DNA of 64,000 nt, from NCBI GenBank assembly GCA_934178555.1, contig CAKPQL010000002.1, positions 1 to 64,000 on the forward strand, read 5' to 3'. This DNA comes from an uncultured Clostridia bacterium. Lineage in GTDB: Bacteria; Bacillota; Clostridia; TANB77; CAG-508. The position numbers and the translations under genes were made by a program. This document shows, one piece after another, positions 17,433 through 25,068 of the stretch (positions are counted from its first letter, which is position 1; the number at the start of each line of letters is the position of its first letter). Below the pieces are notes generated by a model. It was given only the letters and a program-made list of their open reading frames with translations, did not search any database and was not told where the DNA came from.

Positions 17433-19001
17433 ATGAAAGAAAAATTAATGAAAAGGATTTTTATATTAATAGTTGTTGTATTGATAATAACTGCAATAGT
17501 AATAGTGGCAACGCAAAACAAAAAACAACCAGATCAAATAGCACAAACAGCAGAAGAGAAGCAATATGGCACAGAGCTAAGAATAGGAATAAGTGCTTTA
17601 GATACATTTGACCCAATAGTTAGTACAAATAAAAATGTACAAGATGTATGTAAACTTATATACGAACCATTATTAACTATTAATGAAAAATTTAAAATTC
17701 AAGGAGTACTAGCAGAGGAATGGGCAAAAACAGCAGAGAATTCATATATAATAAAATTAAAGCAGGGAGTGAAGTTGCATAATGGTAATGAATTTACTGC
17801 AATGGATGTTCAATTTACAATTAATAAGATTAAACAAGAAAATATTAATTCAATATATAAACAGAATGTACAAAATATAGCAAATATAACAATAGTGGAT
17901 AATTATACAATAAAATTAGATTTACTTAAAGAAGAACCTTTTTTTGAATACAATTTAATTTTCCCAATAGAATGTGCTAGTGATTATCAAAATGGTGGTA
18001 TACAAATCCCATCAGGAACGGGTATATATAAGATATATCAAATTGGTACAGAAAAAATTGAACTTGTTAGAAATCAGTATAAACAAAATGTAGAGAATAT
18101 CCAATTAAAATCTATAATAATAAAAAATTATGAAACTATGGGAGAATTATATAATGATTTCAAAATAGGCAATGTAGATATTATTAATACAGATAATATA
18201 GAATATACAAATTATATAGGTACGTTAGGCTACACAACTAGGAACTTTTATGGAAGAGATTTTAATTTCTTGGCAATAAATACAAAACAAATTGCTTTGT
18301 ATAATATAGAAGTAAGAAAAGCAATAAGTTATGCTATAGATAAAAATGCAATTGTTGCTAATGTATATAATAATAAATATTATACAGCAGATTATCCATT
18401 AGATTATGAAAATTGGTTATATGCAGATGATAGTACAAGCTCTGGATATAATCCAGAACAATCAAAAAAAATTTTGCAAGATAATGGTTGGGAATATAAA
18501 AATCAAATTTGGCAAAAAAATATAAATAACCAAAATGTGCAATTAGTATTTAATTTGATAGTAAATTCAAATGATGAATTAAGGTTAAAAGTTGCGGAGA
18601 ATATAAAACAACAATTAGAAGAAATAGGAATGAAAATAAATATAGTAAAAGTTTCTTCTACTAAATCATATATATCAAACAAAAATTACGATATTGCATT
18701 ACTAGAGATGAGCATTGGAGTAGCACCAGATTTATCTTCGTTTTTTGGAGAAAACAATCTGGCAAATTATGAAAACCAAGATGCTATGAAAATAATAGAG
18801 GAATTAAAAGATATTAAAGATGAAAATTTATTAAAAGAGAAATATAATAAGTTATTAGAAATATATAAAGGTGATATTCCATATATAAGTTTATATTTTA
18901 GTAGTAGTGTATTAATATATAATTCAAAACTTATAGGTACTATTAATCCAACTTGGTATAATTTATTTTATAATATAGAAAGTTGGAAAATAGAACAATA
19001 A
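17433..19001 (+). CDS. Peptide/nickel-type ABC substrate-binding protein (SBP family 5)
   Basis: This 522-residue extracytoplasmic binding protein is of the OppA/DppA type. It has an N-terminal membrane helix (about 8-28) without a lipobox Cys, so it is probably membrane-tethered by the uncleaved helix or processed by signal peptidase I. The family hallmarks are a FDPIVSTNKNVQDVCKLIYEPLL segment after the anchor, and VKLHNGNEFTAMDVQFTI. ATG 17433 is chosen because AAGGAG lies at 17421-17426; an in-frame start at 17382 falls inside the spoVS terminator. No permease or ATPase genes adjoin it, so its transporter partner must be encoded elsewhere. Confidence 0.85.
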   Translation: MKEKLMKRIFILIVVVLIITAIVIVATQNKKQPDQIAQTAEEKQYGTELRIGISALDTFDPIVSTNKNVQDVCKLIYEPLLTINEKFKIQGVLAEEWAKTAENSYIIKLKQGVKLHNGNEFTAMDVQFTINKIKQENINSIYKQNVQNIANITIVDNYTIKLDLLKEEPFFEYNLIFPIECASDYQNGGIQIPSGTGIYKIYQIGTEKIELVRNQYKQNVENIQLKSIIIKNYETMGELYNDFKIGNVDIINTDNIEYTNYIGTLGYTTRNFYGRDFNFLAINTKQIALYNIEVRKAISYAIDKNAIVANVYNNKYYTADYPLDYENWLYADDSTSSGYNPEQSKKILQDNGWEYKNQIWQKNINNQNVQLVFNLIVNSNDELRLKVAENIKQQLEEIGMKINIVKVSSTKSYISNKNYDIALLEMSIGVAPDLSSFFGENNLANYENQDAMKIIEELKDIKDENLLKEKYNKLLEIYKGDIPYISLYFSSSVLIYNSKLIGTINPTWYNLFYNIESWKIEQ

Positions 19002-19020
19002 GAATTTTTTAAAAAAAGTG

Positions 19021-19048
19021 TTGACAAAAAAATTTTATCATATATAAT
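19021..19048 (+). promoter_or_regulatory. Promoter of recA
   Basis: A consensus TTGACA at 19021-19026 and TATAAT at 19043-19048 have 16-nt spacing, 38 nt before the start. Confidence 0.75.
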
Positions 19049-19054
19049 AATAAC

Positions 19055-19066
19055 AAACAAACGTTT
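19055..19066. promoter_or_regulatory. Possible degenerate LexA box in the recA leader
   Basis: AAAC-AAAC-GTTT lies just after the -10 box. It resembles the Gram-positive LexA operator GAAC-N4-GTTC, keeping the AAC/GTT halves but with A and T outer bases. The position suits a repressor; the match is imperfect. Confidence 0.3.
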
Positions 19067-19085
19067 AGAAAAAGGAGAGAAAAAT

Positions 19086-20129
19086 ATGAGTACTGATAAT
19101 TTGGAAAAGAAGAAAGCATTAGAGGCTGCACTAGGACAAATAGAAAAACAATTTGGAAAAGGTTCTATAATGAAACTTGGAGAATTCCACGAGATGGAAG
19201 TAGAAGCAATACCAACAGGAGCATTAAGCTTAGATATAGCGCTAGGTATTGGAGGAATTCCTAGAGGAAGAATAATAGAAATATTTGGACCAGAGTCTTC
19301 TGGAAAAACAACTTTGGCTTTACATGTAATTGCAGAAGCTCAAAAAATGGGTGGAGAAGCAGCTTTTATAGATGCAGAACATGCATTAGATCCAGTATAT
19401 GCAAAACACTTGGGAGTAAATATAGATGATTTAATAGTATCACAACCAGATACAGGAGAACAAGCATTAGAGATTGCTGAAGCATTAACAAGAAGCGGTG
19501 CAATAGATGTTATAGTTGTAGACTCTGTTGCGGCTTTAGTTCCAAAAGCTGAAATAGATGGAGATATGGGAGATGCTCATGTTGGTTTACAAGCAAGATT
19601 GATGTCACAGGCTTTAAGAAAATTAGCAGGAGTAATAAATAAATCTAAAACAGTTATTATATTCATAAATCAATTAAGAGAAAAAGTTGGAATAATGTTT
19701 GGAAATCCAGAAACGACTCCTGGAGGTAGAGCATTAAAATTTTATGCTTCTGTAAGATTAGACATTAGAAAAATAGAAAACATAAAAACTGATGGAGAAG
19801 TTGTAGGAAACAGAGCAAGAGTAAAAGTAATAAAAAATAAAGTAGCACCACCTTTTAGAGAAGCTGAGTTTGATATTGTATATGGAAAAGGAATATCAAA
19901 AGAAGGAAATATACTAGATATAGCAGTTAATTTAGATATAATAGAAAAGAGTGGTTCATGGTTTAGTTATAATGGAGAAAGAATAGGACAAGGAAGAGAA
20001 AATGTAAAACAATATTTAAGCGAACATCCAGATATGATGAATGAAGTAGAAAAGAAGATAAGAGATAATTTTTCACAGGCCTTCGAAAAAAGCTTAGGAG
20101 ATGAAATGGAAAAAGATGAAGAAGAATAA
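19086..20129 (+). CDS. recA: Recombinase A
   Basis: RecA polymerises on single-stranded DNA, catalyses strand exchange and triggers LexA self-cleavage. The 347-residue protein has the Walker A motif GPESSGKTT (68-76), the [11 protein letters not shown]alker B region, the L1/L2 loop region and INQLREKVG. The acidic C-terminal tail (EMEKDEEE) is typical. AAAAGGAGA precedes ATG 19086. recX lies 14 nt downstream and is probably cotranscribed. Confidence 0.98.
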   Translation: MSTDNLEKKKALEAALGQIEKQFGKGSIMKLGEFHEMEVEAIPTGALSLDIALGIGGIPRGRIIEIFGPESSGKTTLALHVIAEAQKMGGEAAFIDAEHALDPVYAKHLGVNIDDLIVSQPDTGEQALEIAEALTRSGAIDVIVVDSVAALVPKAEIDGDMGDAHVGLQARLMSQALRKLAGVINKSKTVIIFINQLREKVGIMFGNPETTPGGRALKFYASVRLDIRKIENIKTDGEVVGNRARVKVIKNKVAPPFREAEFDIVYGKGISKEGNILDIAVNLDIIEKSGSWFSYNGERIGQGRENVKQYLSEHPDMMNEVEKKIRDNFSQAFEKSLGDEMEKDEEE

Positions 20130-20143
20130 TTAGGTGAATAAAT

Positions 20144-20596
20144 ATGAAGATAACAGAAGAAATGGAAGAATATGATAAATTAAAAACAAAAGTCCTAAAA
20201 TATGTGCTATATAAAAAAAGAACAGAACAGGAAGTTAGACAAAAATTTGCAGAAAACACTGGAAATATGCTAGAAGATGTTATAGAATATTTAAAACAAG
20301 AAAAATATATAGATGATAAAGTATATATAGAAAGAAGCATAAATGAATATATTGCTTTAAAAAATTTGTCAATTAAAGAACTAACATATAAACTATATTC
20401 AAAAGGTTTGGCTAAAAATTTAATAGATACTTACGTTTATGAAAACAAAGAAAAATTACTAGAATATGAAATAAAGTCAGCTACAAACATTGTAACTAAA
20501 AAAATTTCTAACATAGAAAAAAATGAATTAAAGCAATATTTAAATAAAAAAGGCTATATGTCAGAAACAGTAAATATAGCAATGGGTGAGGTATAA
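20144..20596 (+). CDS. recX: RecX regulatory protein
   Basis: RecX binds along the RecA filament and limits its activity. This 150-residue protein shows the three-helix repeats of the family, with LYKKRTEQEVRQKF near residue 23-36 and the second-repeat segment around KNLSIKELTYKLYSKG. The downstream partner of recA in many bacteria is recX, which supports the call. The ribosome binding site (TAGGTG) is modest, consistent with low expression. Confidence 0.88.
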   Translation: MKITEEMEEYDKLKTKVLKYVLYKKRTEQEVRQKFAENTGNMLEDVIEYLKQEKYIDDKVYIERSINEYIALKNLSIKELTYKLYSKGLAKNLIDTYVYENKEKLLEYEIKSATNIVTKKISNIEKNELKQYLNKKGYMSETVNIAMGEV

Positions 20597-20609
20597 AGAA
20601 GGAGAGAAT

Positions 20610-21392
20610 ATGGCAAACAATATATTAACATTAGAAACAAATAAATATGCTATAAAATTAGATAATTTTGAAGGACCTTTAGACTTATTATGCCATTTAA
20701 TAGATAAAAATAAAATGGATATATATGAAGTTAAGATTAGTGATATAGCAGATCAATATATCCAATATATAAATGAGATGGAGACTTATAATCTTGAAAT
20801 TACAAGTGAATTTTTAATTATGGCATCTACACTATTATTTTTGAAATCAAAAAGTTTGTTACCAAAATCTACAGAAGATGAAGCAGAGTTAACAGAAGAA
20901 GAATTATTGCAAAGAATAATAGAATATAAAAAATATAAAGAAATATCTAAAAAATTTAAAGAGCTATATAGTACATATTCTAATAGATTTTATAAGCAAC
21001 CAGAGAAAATAGAATTACCAAAGCGAAAGTTAGAAGCAGAATATACAAAAGATATTATTATAAATAGTTATAAAAAACTTATAGATAAGAATGAGAAGAA
21101 AATTAATCAAAACAAAGATAATATACAGAAAATAGCTGTTGTAGAAAATATCAGTGTTACAAGTAAAGTAAAAGATATATTTAGAGAACTAATTAGAAAA
21201 CCTAAATTTGTATTTAATAAATTATTTACACTAAGTAAATGTAATAAACAGGAGGTTGTAACAGCTTTTTCTGGATTATTAGAATTATCTAGAAGAAGTA
21301 AAGTTTCAACTACACAATCGGAACTATTTGGAGATATAATTGTAGAAAAAAGAAAAAGGGAAGTTCCTAAAAACGTAGAAAAGGATAATTAG
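20610..21392 (+). CDS. scpA: Segregation and condensation protein A
   Basis: ScpA is the kleisin subunit of the SMC condensin complex that compacts and separates chromosomes. The 260-residue protein starts with the family segment DNFEGPLDLLCHLIDKNKMDIYEV (about 16-39). It has the LKSKSLLPK stretch and a C-terminal winged-helix-like region. ATG 20610 is preferred over an ATG at 20586 inside recX because GGAGAG lies just upstream. It is 13 nt after recX. scpB, usually the next gene, is not found between this gene and the next. Confidence 0.92.
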   Translation: MANNILTLETNKYAIKLDNFEGPLDLLCHLIDKNKMDIYEVKISDIADQYIQYINEMETYNLEITSEFLIMASTLLFLKSKSLLPKSTEDEAELTEEELLQRIIEYKKYKEISKKFKELYSTYSNRFYKQPEKIELPKRKLEAEYTKDIIINSYKKLIDKNEKKINQNKDNIQKIAVVENISVTSKVKDIFRELIRKPKFVFNKLFTLSKCNKQEVVTAFSGLLELSRRSKVSTTQSELFGDIIVEKRKREVPKNVEKDN

Positions 21393-21491
21393 ATTCTCGC
21401 AAAATGAAAGAGTAATTAGATAGTTTACAATATAAAAGTATGTTTAAATATAAAAATAATGGAAAAACTAATACTATATTGGAGGTAAAAT

Positions 21492-22172
21492 ATGGTATTA
21501 GTTTTATTTTTATGTATAATACTAGCAATAATTATAATTATTTTCTCATTAAAATTTAAAATAACTATAAAGCAATTAAAAATTTCAAATGAAATTGAAA
21601 ATACTCCAATTGTGAAAACTCTTATTGCAACTGCTGGAATATACTTTTTAGGTAAGTTTAAAATATATGGGAAAGAGATTAATAAAGATGATATTGAAAA
21701 AATGAAAAATTCAAAACGTATGAAGAAGATAAAAAGTAAGTTTCTGAAAAAAGAAAATATGAATGGAAAGAAAATAAATATTAAGACAGAAAAAAATGTT
21801 ATAAATAGGCTAAAACCTAAATTAGAAGAATTTGATTTAGATTTAAGATTAGGAACTGAAGATGTTGTACTTACTTCTTTTTTAATATGTATAGTTGCTA
21901 TTATAATTTCAATGTTGTTATCTAAAAGTATAGAAAAATATGATGAAAACAAATATAAATATAAAGTAATACCAAATTATGATAATAAAAATTCAATAAG
22001 AATTGTACTTAGTGGTATATTAAGTATAAAATTGGTAAATATTATAAATATGATTTTTAGATTATTATTTAGGAGTGGTGAAAATTATGAACGAACATCC
22101 AATAGAAGGACTTATGATAACAGCAATGAACAGCATTCAAGAGATGGTAGATGTAAATACAATTATAGGTGA
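21492..22172 (+). CDS. DUF2953 family membrane protein
   Basis: This 226-residue protein starts with a hydrophobic helix (1-18). A basic, Lys-rich region follows (about 70-105), then a segment around LKPKLEEFDLDLRLGTEDVVLTSF that is typical of DUF2953, and a second helix (about 133-152). DUF2953 genes commonly sit directly before ytfJ in Clostridia, as here, often with overlap; the two overlap by 86 nt. The C-terminal SNRRTYDNSNEQ stretch is also usual. GGAGGT lies 7 nt upstream. Membrane location is expected; the function is unknown, though a link to sporulation is suggested by context. Confidence 0.8.
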   Translation: MVLVLFLCIILAIIIIIFSLKFKITIKQLKISNEIENTPIVKTLIATAGIYFLGKFKIYGKEINKDDIEKMKNSKRMKKIKSKFLKKENMNGKKINIKTEKNVINRLKPKLEEFDLDLRLGTEDVVLTSFLICIVAIIISMLLSKSIEKYDENKYKYKVIPNYDNKNSIRIVLSGILSIKLVNIINMIFRLLFRSGENYERTSNRRTYDNSNEQHSRDGRCKYNYR

Positions 22173-22545
22173 ACCAATTGAAACTAGTAATGGAATTGTA
22201 ATAATACCAATATCAAAAGTTGGATTTGGGTTTGCTGCTGGTGGTAGTGAGTTTAAAGGAGAAACTGTTGATGAATATACGAAGAAAGACAAGGAAGAAG
22301 CAATACAATATAGATTGCCTTTTGGAGGGGGAAGTGGTGCAGGAGTAAATATAACTCCAGTTGCATTTTTGATAGTACAGCAGGAAGGTGTAAAATTAAT
22401 ACCAGTAAGTCATTCGTCTGCAGTAGATAAACTTTTAGATTATGTACCTGATTTAATAGAAAAAGTAAGCAGTTTCATAGGTAAAATGAATGAAAAAAAG
22501 GAAAGTGGAGAAAAAATATCTTTAGAGATAGAAGACGAAGATTAA
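22087..22545 (+). CDS. ytfJ: GerW family sporulation protein YtfJ
   Basis: This 152-residue protein of the YtfJ/GerW family is linked in Bacillus to spore germination. MNEHPIEGLMITAMNSIQEMV at the start, GVVIIPISKVGFGFAAGGSEF-like sequence in the middle, and a Gly-rich GGGSGAGVNITPVAFLI core are all family features. ATG 22087 follows AGGAG at 22071-22075 with 11-nt spacing; two upstream GTG codons are too close to it. It overlaps the end of the DUF2953 gene in another frame, so translational coupling is likely. Confidence 0.92.
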   Translation: MNEHPIEGLMITAMNSIQEMVDVNTIIGEPIETSNGIVIIPISKVGFGFAAGGSEFKGETVDEYTKKDKEEAIQYRLPFGGGSGAGVNITPVAFLIVQQEGVKLIPVSHSSAVDKLLDYVPDLIEKVSSFIGKMNEKKESGEKISLEIEDED

Positions 22546-22555
22546 ATTAAAATAA

Positions 22556-22606
22556 GGCATAGTATGAAGTTTAACTAAGCAGAGTTGCTTCTTACTGTGC
22601 TTTTTT
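22556..22606 (+). terminator. Terminator after ytfJ
   Basis: A long stem has GCATAGTA pairing with TACTGTGC and inner GAAG/CTTC and AACT/AGTT pairs. Six T follow. Confidence 0.85.
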
Positions 22607-22630
22607 ATGTAATAAAATTTAAAAATTATC

Positions 22631-22659
22631 TTGCAAATACTGTAAATATGTGATAAAAT
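22631..22659 (+). promoter_or_regulatory. Promoter of the rpsF-ssb-rpsR operon
   Basis: TTGCAA (22631-22636) and TAAAAT (22654-22659) are spaced by 17 nt, leaving a leader of about 75 nt before rpsF. Confidence 0.6.
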
Positions 22660-22694
22660 ACCAAAATGTAATGTGTAAAAATATTACGAGCCTT

Positions 22695-22716
22695 ACTCAA
22701 GAATATAGTCTTGGGT
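22695..22716 (+). promoter_or_regulatory. Leader hairpin, possible S6:S18 autoregulatory site
   Basis: ACTCAAG and CTTGGGT form a 7-bp stem with an 8-nt loop just before the rpsF ribosome binding site. Many bacteria fold the rpsF leader into an S6:S18 binding motif. I cannot see the characteristic CCG trinucleotide clearly, so this assignment is tentative. Confidence 0.25.
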
Positions 22717-22742
22717 TATATATCCAAAAGGAGGTGAAAATA

Positions 22743-23027
22743 ATGAACAAATACGAAAGTGTTGTCATTATTAATTCAAATACAGATGAACAAGGAATTA
22801 AAGCTTTAATTCAAAAGTTTTCTGATTTAATTAATTCTGATGGTAAAGTAGAGTCAGTTGAAGAATTAGGAACAAAAAAATTAGCTTATGAAATAAGAAA
22901 ACAAAAAGAAGGATATTACATAGTTATAAAATTTGAAGCTAATCCAAAGTTAATAGCTGAACTTGAAAGAATTTATAGAATAACTGATGAAGTTATTAAG
23001 TTTATAGTTGTAAAAGAAGAAGAATAG
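22743..23027 (+). CDS. rpsF: 30S ribosomal protein S6
   Basis: S6 pairs with S18 on the platform of the small ribosomal subunit. The 94-residue protein has the family N-terminus (NKYESVVIINSN), central GTKKLAYEI, and GYYIVIKF. ATG 22743 is preceded by AAAGGAGGTG. It heads the conserved rpsF-ssb-rpsR operon. The family length (about 95) excludes an upstream in-frame start. Confidence 0.97.
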   Translation: MNKYESVVIINSNTDEQGIKALIQKFSDLINSDGKVESVEELGTKKLAYEIRKQKEGYYIVIKFEANPKLIAELERIYRITDEVIKFIVVKEEE

Positions 23028-23061
23028 TCTAAAGAGCCTTTATAGAAAGGTAGGTAAAATT

Positions 23062-23478
23062 ATGAACAAAGTAGTTTTAATGGGAAGATTAACTAGAGAT
23101 CCAGAAGTAAGATATACACAAACAAATAATACTTTAGTTGCAAGTTTTTCTTTGGCTGTAAATAGAAGGTTTGCAAGACAAGGAGAAGAAAGACAAGCAG
23201 ATTTTATAAATGTAGTTGCTTGGAGTAAAACTGGAGAATTTTGTAGTAAATATTTTAAAAAGGGTCAACAAGTAGGTATAATCGGAAGAATCCAAACAAG
23301 AAATTGGGAGGACGAAAATAAGGTTAAACACTATGTAACAGAAGTTGTTGCAGAAGAAGCTTATTTTGCAGATAGTAAAAGAGATGGAGATACATCTGAT
23401 TTTGCAAATACATTTGGAAATTCTGTATCAGAAAGTTCTGAATTTGCAGTATCATCAGAAGATGATTTACCATTTTAG
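23062..23478 (+). CDS. ssb: Single-stranded DNA-binding protein
   Basis: SSB protects single-stranded DNA during replication and repair and recruits partners through its C-terminal tip. The 138-residue protein has an OB-fold N-terminus (MNKVVLMGRLTRDPEVRYT, then FSLAVNRRF and VVAWSKTGEF). It has an Asn/Ser-rich linker and the classic acidic tip ending DDLPF. It is placed between rpsF and rpsR, as in most Firmicutes. Confidence 0.97.
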   Translation: MNKVVLMGRLTRDPEVRYTQTNNTLVASFSLAVNRRFARQGEERQADFINVVAWSKTGEFCSKYFKKGQQVGIIGRIQTRNWEDENKVKHYVTEVVAEEAYFADSKRDGDTSDFANTFGNSVSESSEFAVSSEDDLPF

Positions 23479-23501
23479 TATAACAATGGGGGTGAATAAA
23501 A

Positions 23502-23786
23502 ATGGCAGATAGAAAACAAAATAATAAAAGAAGAAACAATAACAATGGTGATGAAGATTTTAATCCAAGATTTAGAAAAGTAAGAAAAAAAGTTTGTGTA
23601 CTTTGCAGTGATAAAAATTTTGTTTTAGATTATAAAAATCCAGAACAATTAAGAAAATTTATAAATGATAAGGGAAAAATCTTACCAAGAAGAGCAACAG
23701 GTGCATGTGCAAAACATCAAAGAGATATAACATTAGCTGTTAAGAGGGCTAGACATATAGCTGTATTGCCATATACACAAAACTAA
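23502..23786 (+). CDS. rpsR: 30S ribosomal protein S18
   Basis: S18 binds 16S rRNA with S6. This 94-residue form keeps the Cys set CVLC and CAKH, a putative zinc site, so it is the C+ paralogue type. The ILPRRATG segment and the basic KRARHIA tail are diagnostic. The first 25 residues are unusually Asn/Lys-rich. GGGGGTG precedes the start. A palindromic hairpin follows. Confidence 0.97.
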   Translation: MADRKQNNKRRNNNNGDEDFNPRFRKVRKKVCVLCSDKNFVLDYKNPEQLRKFINDKGKILPRRATGACAKHQRDITLAVKRARHIAVLPYTQN

Positions 23787-23790
23787 TATA

Positions 23791-23813
23791 ATGGCGAAGT
23801 TAAACTTCGCCAT
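23791..23813 (+). terminator. Hairpin at the end of the rpsF operon
   Basis: ATGGCGAAGTT and AACTTCGCCAT form a perfect 11-bp stem with a 1-nt centre (a smaller real loop opens a few pairs). There is no clear T tract, so termination may be partial. Confidence 0.6.
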
Positions 23814-23852
23814 TAATGTTATTAAAAAAATATAAAAATTTTAAAAAAAGTA

Positions 23853-23881
23853 TTGACAACTTATATAAAATTTAGTATACT
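23853..23881 (+). promoter_or_regulatory. Promoter of the tRNA-Val/Asp/Phe cluster
   Basis: TTGACA (23853-23858) and TATACT (23876-23881) have 17-nt spacing, 18 nt before tRNA-Val. The same A-rich upstream sequence precedes the first tRNA-Gly promoter. Confidence 0.8.
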
Positions 23882-23899
23882 AATCAAGTCACAAGAAAT

Positions 23900-23975
23900 G
23901 GGCGCATAGCTCAGCTGGTAGAGCATCTGCCTTACAAGCAGGAGGTCATAGGTTCGAGCCCTATTACGCCCACCA
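23900..23975 (+). tRNA. tRNA-Val (anticodon TAC), CCA encoded
   Basis: It is 76 nt, with anticodon loop CTTACAA and T-stem ATAGG/CCTAT. The acceptor stem GGGCGCA/TACGCCC has one C-A mismatch at position 6-67; a T at position 6 would restore pairing. Confidence 0.96.
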
Positions 23976-23983
23976 TTTTTTTT

Positions 23984-24060
23984 GGCCTGGTAGTTCAGTT
24001 GGTTAGAACGCTAGCCTGTCACGCTAGAGGTCGACGGTTCGAGCCCGTTCCAGGTCGCCA
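23984..24060 (+). tRNA. tRNA-Asp (anticodon GTC), CCA encoded
   Basis: It is 77 nt, with acceptor GGCCTGG/CCAGGTC (one G-T pair), a CTAGC/GCTAG anticodon stem around CTGTCAC, and GTTCGAG in the T-loop region. It lies 8 nt after tRNA-Val. Confidence 0.97.
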
Positions 24061-24090
24061 TTTTTTTGTTTATAAGAAAATTTTATATTT

Positions 24091-24166
24091 GGCTCGATAG
24101 CTCAGTTGGTAGAGCAGGGGACTGAAAATCCCCGTGTCAGTGGTTCGATTCCACTTCGAGCCACCA
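24091..24166 (+). tRNA. tRNA-Phe (anticodon GAA), CCA encoded
   Basis: It is 76 nt, with acceptor GGCTCGA/TCGAGCC, anticodon stem GGGGA/TCCCC around CTGAAAA, and TTCGATT T-loop. It is the third and last tRNA of the cluster. Confidence 0.97.
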
Positions 24167-24167
24167 G

Positions 24168-24203
24168 TAAAAAGCAATATCTTGCAAAAGATGTTGCTTT
24201 TTT
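24168..24203 (+). terminator. Terminator of the tRNA cluster
   Basis: AAAAAGCAATATCTT pairs with AGATGTTGCTTTTTT (one G-T pair) around a 5-nt loop, with a long T run. Confidence 0.9.
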
Positions 24204-24360
24204 GTATAAATGGGAATTTTATTTTGATTTGAAGTTTTTATTAACATATTGTAAGTTTTGCTACCAAGAGAATCCACTTTTTATAAAAAATATCACTAAA
24301 ACAGTTGATATTTTTTTTTATTTAATATAAAATCTAAAAGTAAAAATAAAAGGAGGACTT

Positions 24361-25020
24361 ATGATTACTTTAGAAGATGTAAAAAATAATTTGGAAGTCC
24401 AAGAGCTAATAAAGGCTGCACAAAAACAATTAAATGAATTAGGATATACAGAACATTCTACACGACATGTAAACATAGTATCAAACAGAGCTGGCAGAAT
24501 TTTAGAAACCTTAGAATATCCAAAAGGAAGAATTGAACTTGCAAAAATTGCAGGATATTTACACGATATAGGAAATTGTGTGAATAGAACAGACCATGCA
24601 CATTCTGGTGCAATAATGGCATATAACATATTAAAAGATATGGGGATGCCTATAGAGGAAAGAACAGAAATAATGATGGCAATAGGAAATCATGATGAAC
24701 AAACCGGAATGCCGGTTAGTGATATTTCAGCAGCATTAATATTGGCAGATAAATCAGATGTACATAGAGATAGGGTAGTAAATACAAATATGTCTACATT
24801 TGATAAACATGATAGAGTAAACTATGCTGTTACAGAAGCAAACTTAAATATAGATAAAAAAGATAGAAAAGTAATATTAGATTTGACAATAGATACGAAA
24901 ATATGCCCAGTATTAGATTATTTTGAAATATTTATGGATAGGACAATGCTTTCAAAGTATGCAGCAAAATGGCTAGGAATATGGTTCGAATTAATAATAA
25001 ATGACACTAAATTGTTATAA
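24361..25020 (+). CDS. HD-domain phosphohydrolase
   Basis: This 219-residue protein has an HD domain: HSTRH supplies the first His (near 33-37), GYLHDIGN the HD pair (near 76-83), and LADKSDVHRDR the late Asp (about 131-142). Members of this superfamily hydrolyse phosphoester or phosphomonoester bonds in nucleotides and signalling molecules; the substrate is unknown here. AAAGGAGG precedes ATG 24361. secD follows after 48 nt, so they may be cotranscribed. Confidence 0.85.
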   Translation: MITLEDVKNNLEVQELIKAAQKQLNELGYTEHSTRHVNIVSNRAGRILETLEYPKGRIELAKIAGYLHDIGNCVNRTDHAHSGAIMAYNILKDMGMPIEERTEIMMAIGNHDEQTGMPVSDISAALILADKSDVHRDRVVNTNMSTFDKHDRVNYAVTEANLNIDKKDRKVILDLTIDTKICPVLDYFEIFMDRTMLSKYAAKWLGIWFELIINDTKLL

Positions 25021-25068
25021 TATATGTTTTATTTAAAGATTTGTAAAAATTCAAAGGAGGAAATTAAA

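Noticed and set aside
23791..23813. CRISPR-like palindrome after rpsR
   Set aside because: It is a single hairpin without spaced repeats. No CRISPR array or cas gene is present in the window.
24106..24330. Open frame starting inside tRNA-Phe
   Set aside because: It overlaps a certain tRNA and its terminator and has no ribosome binding site.
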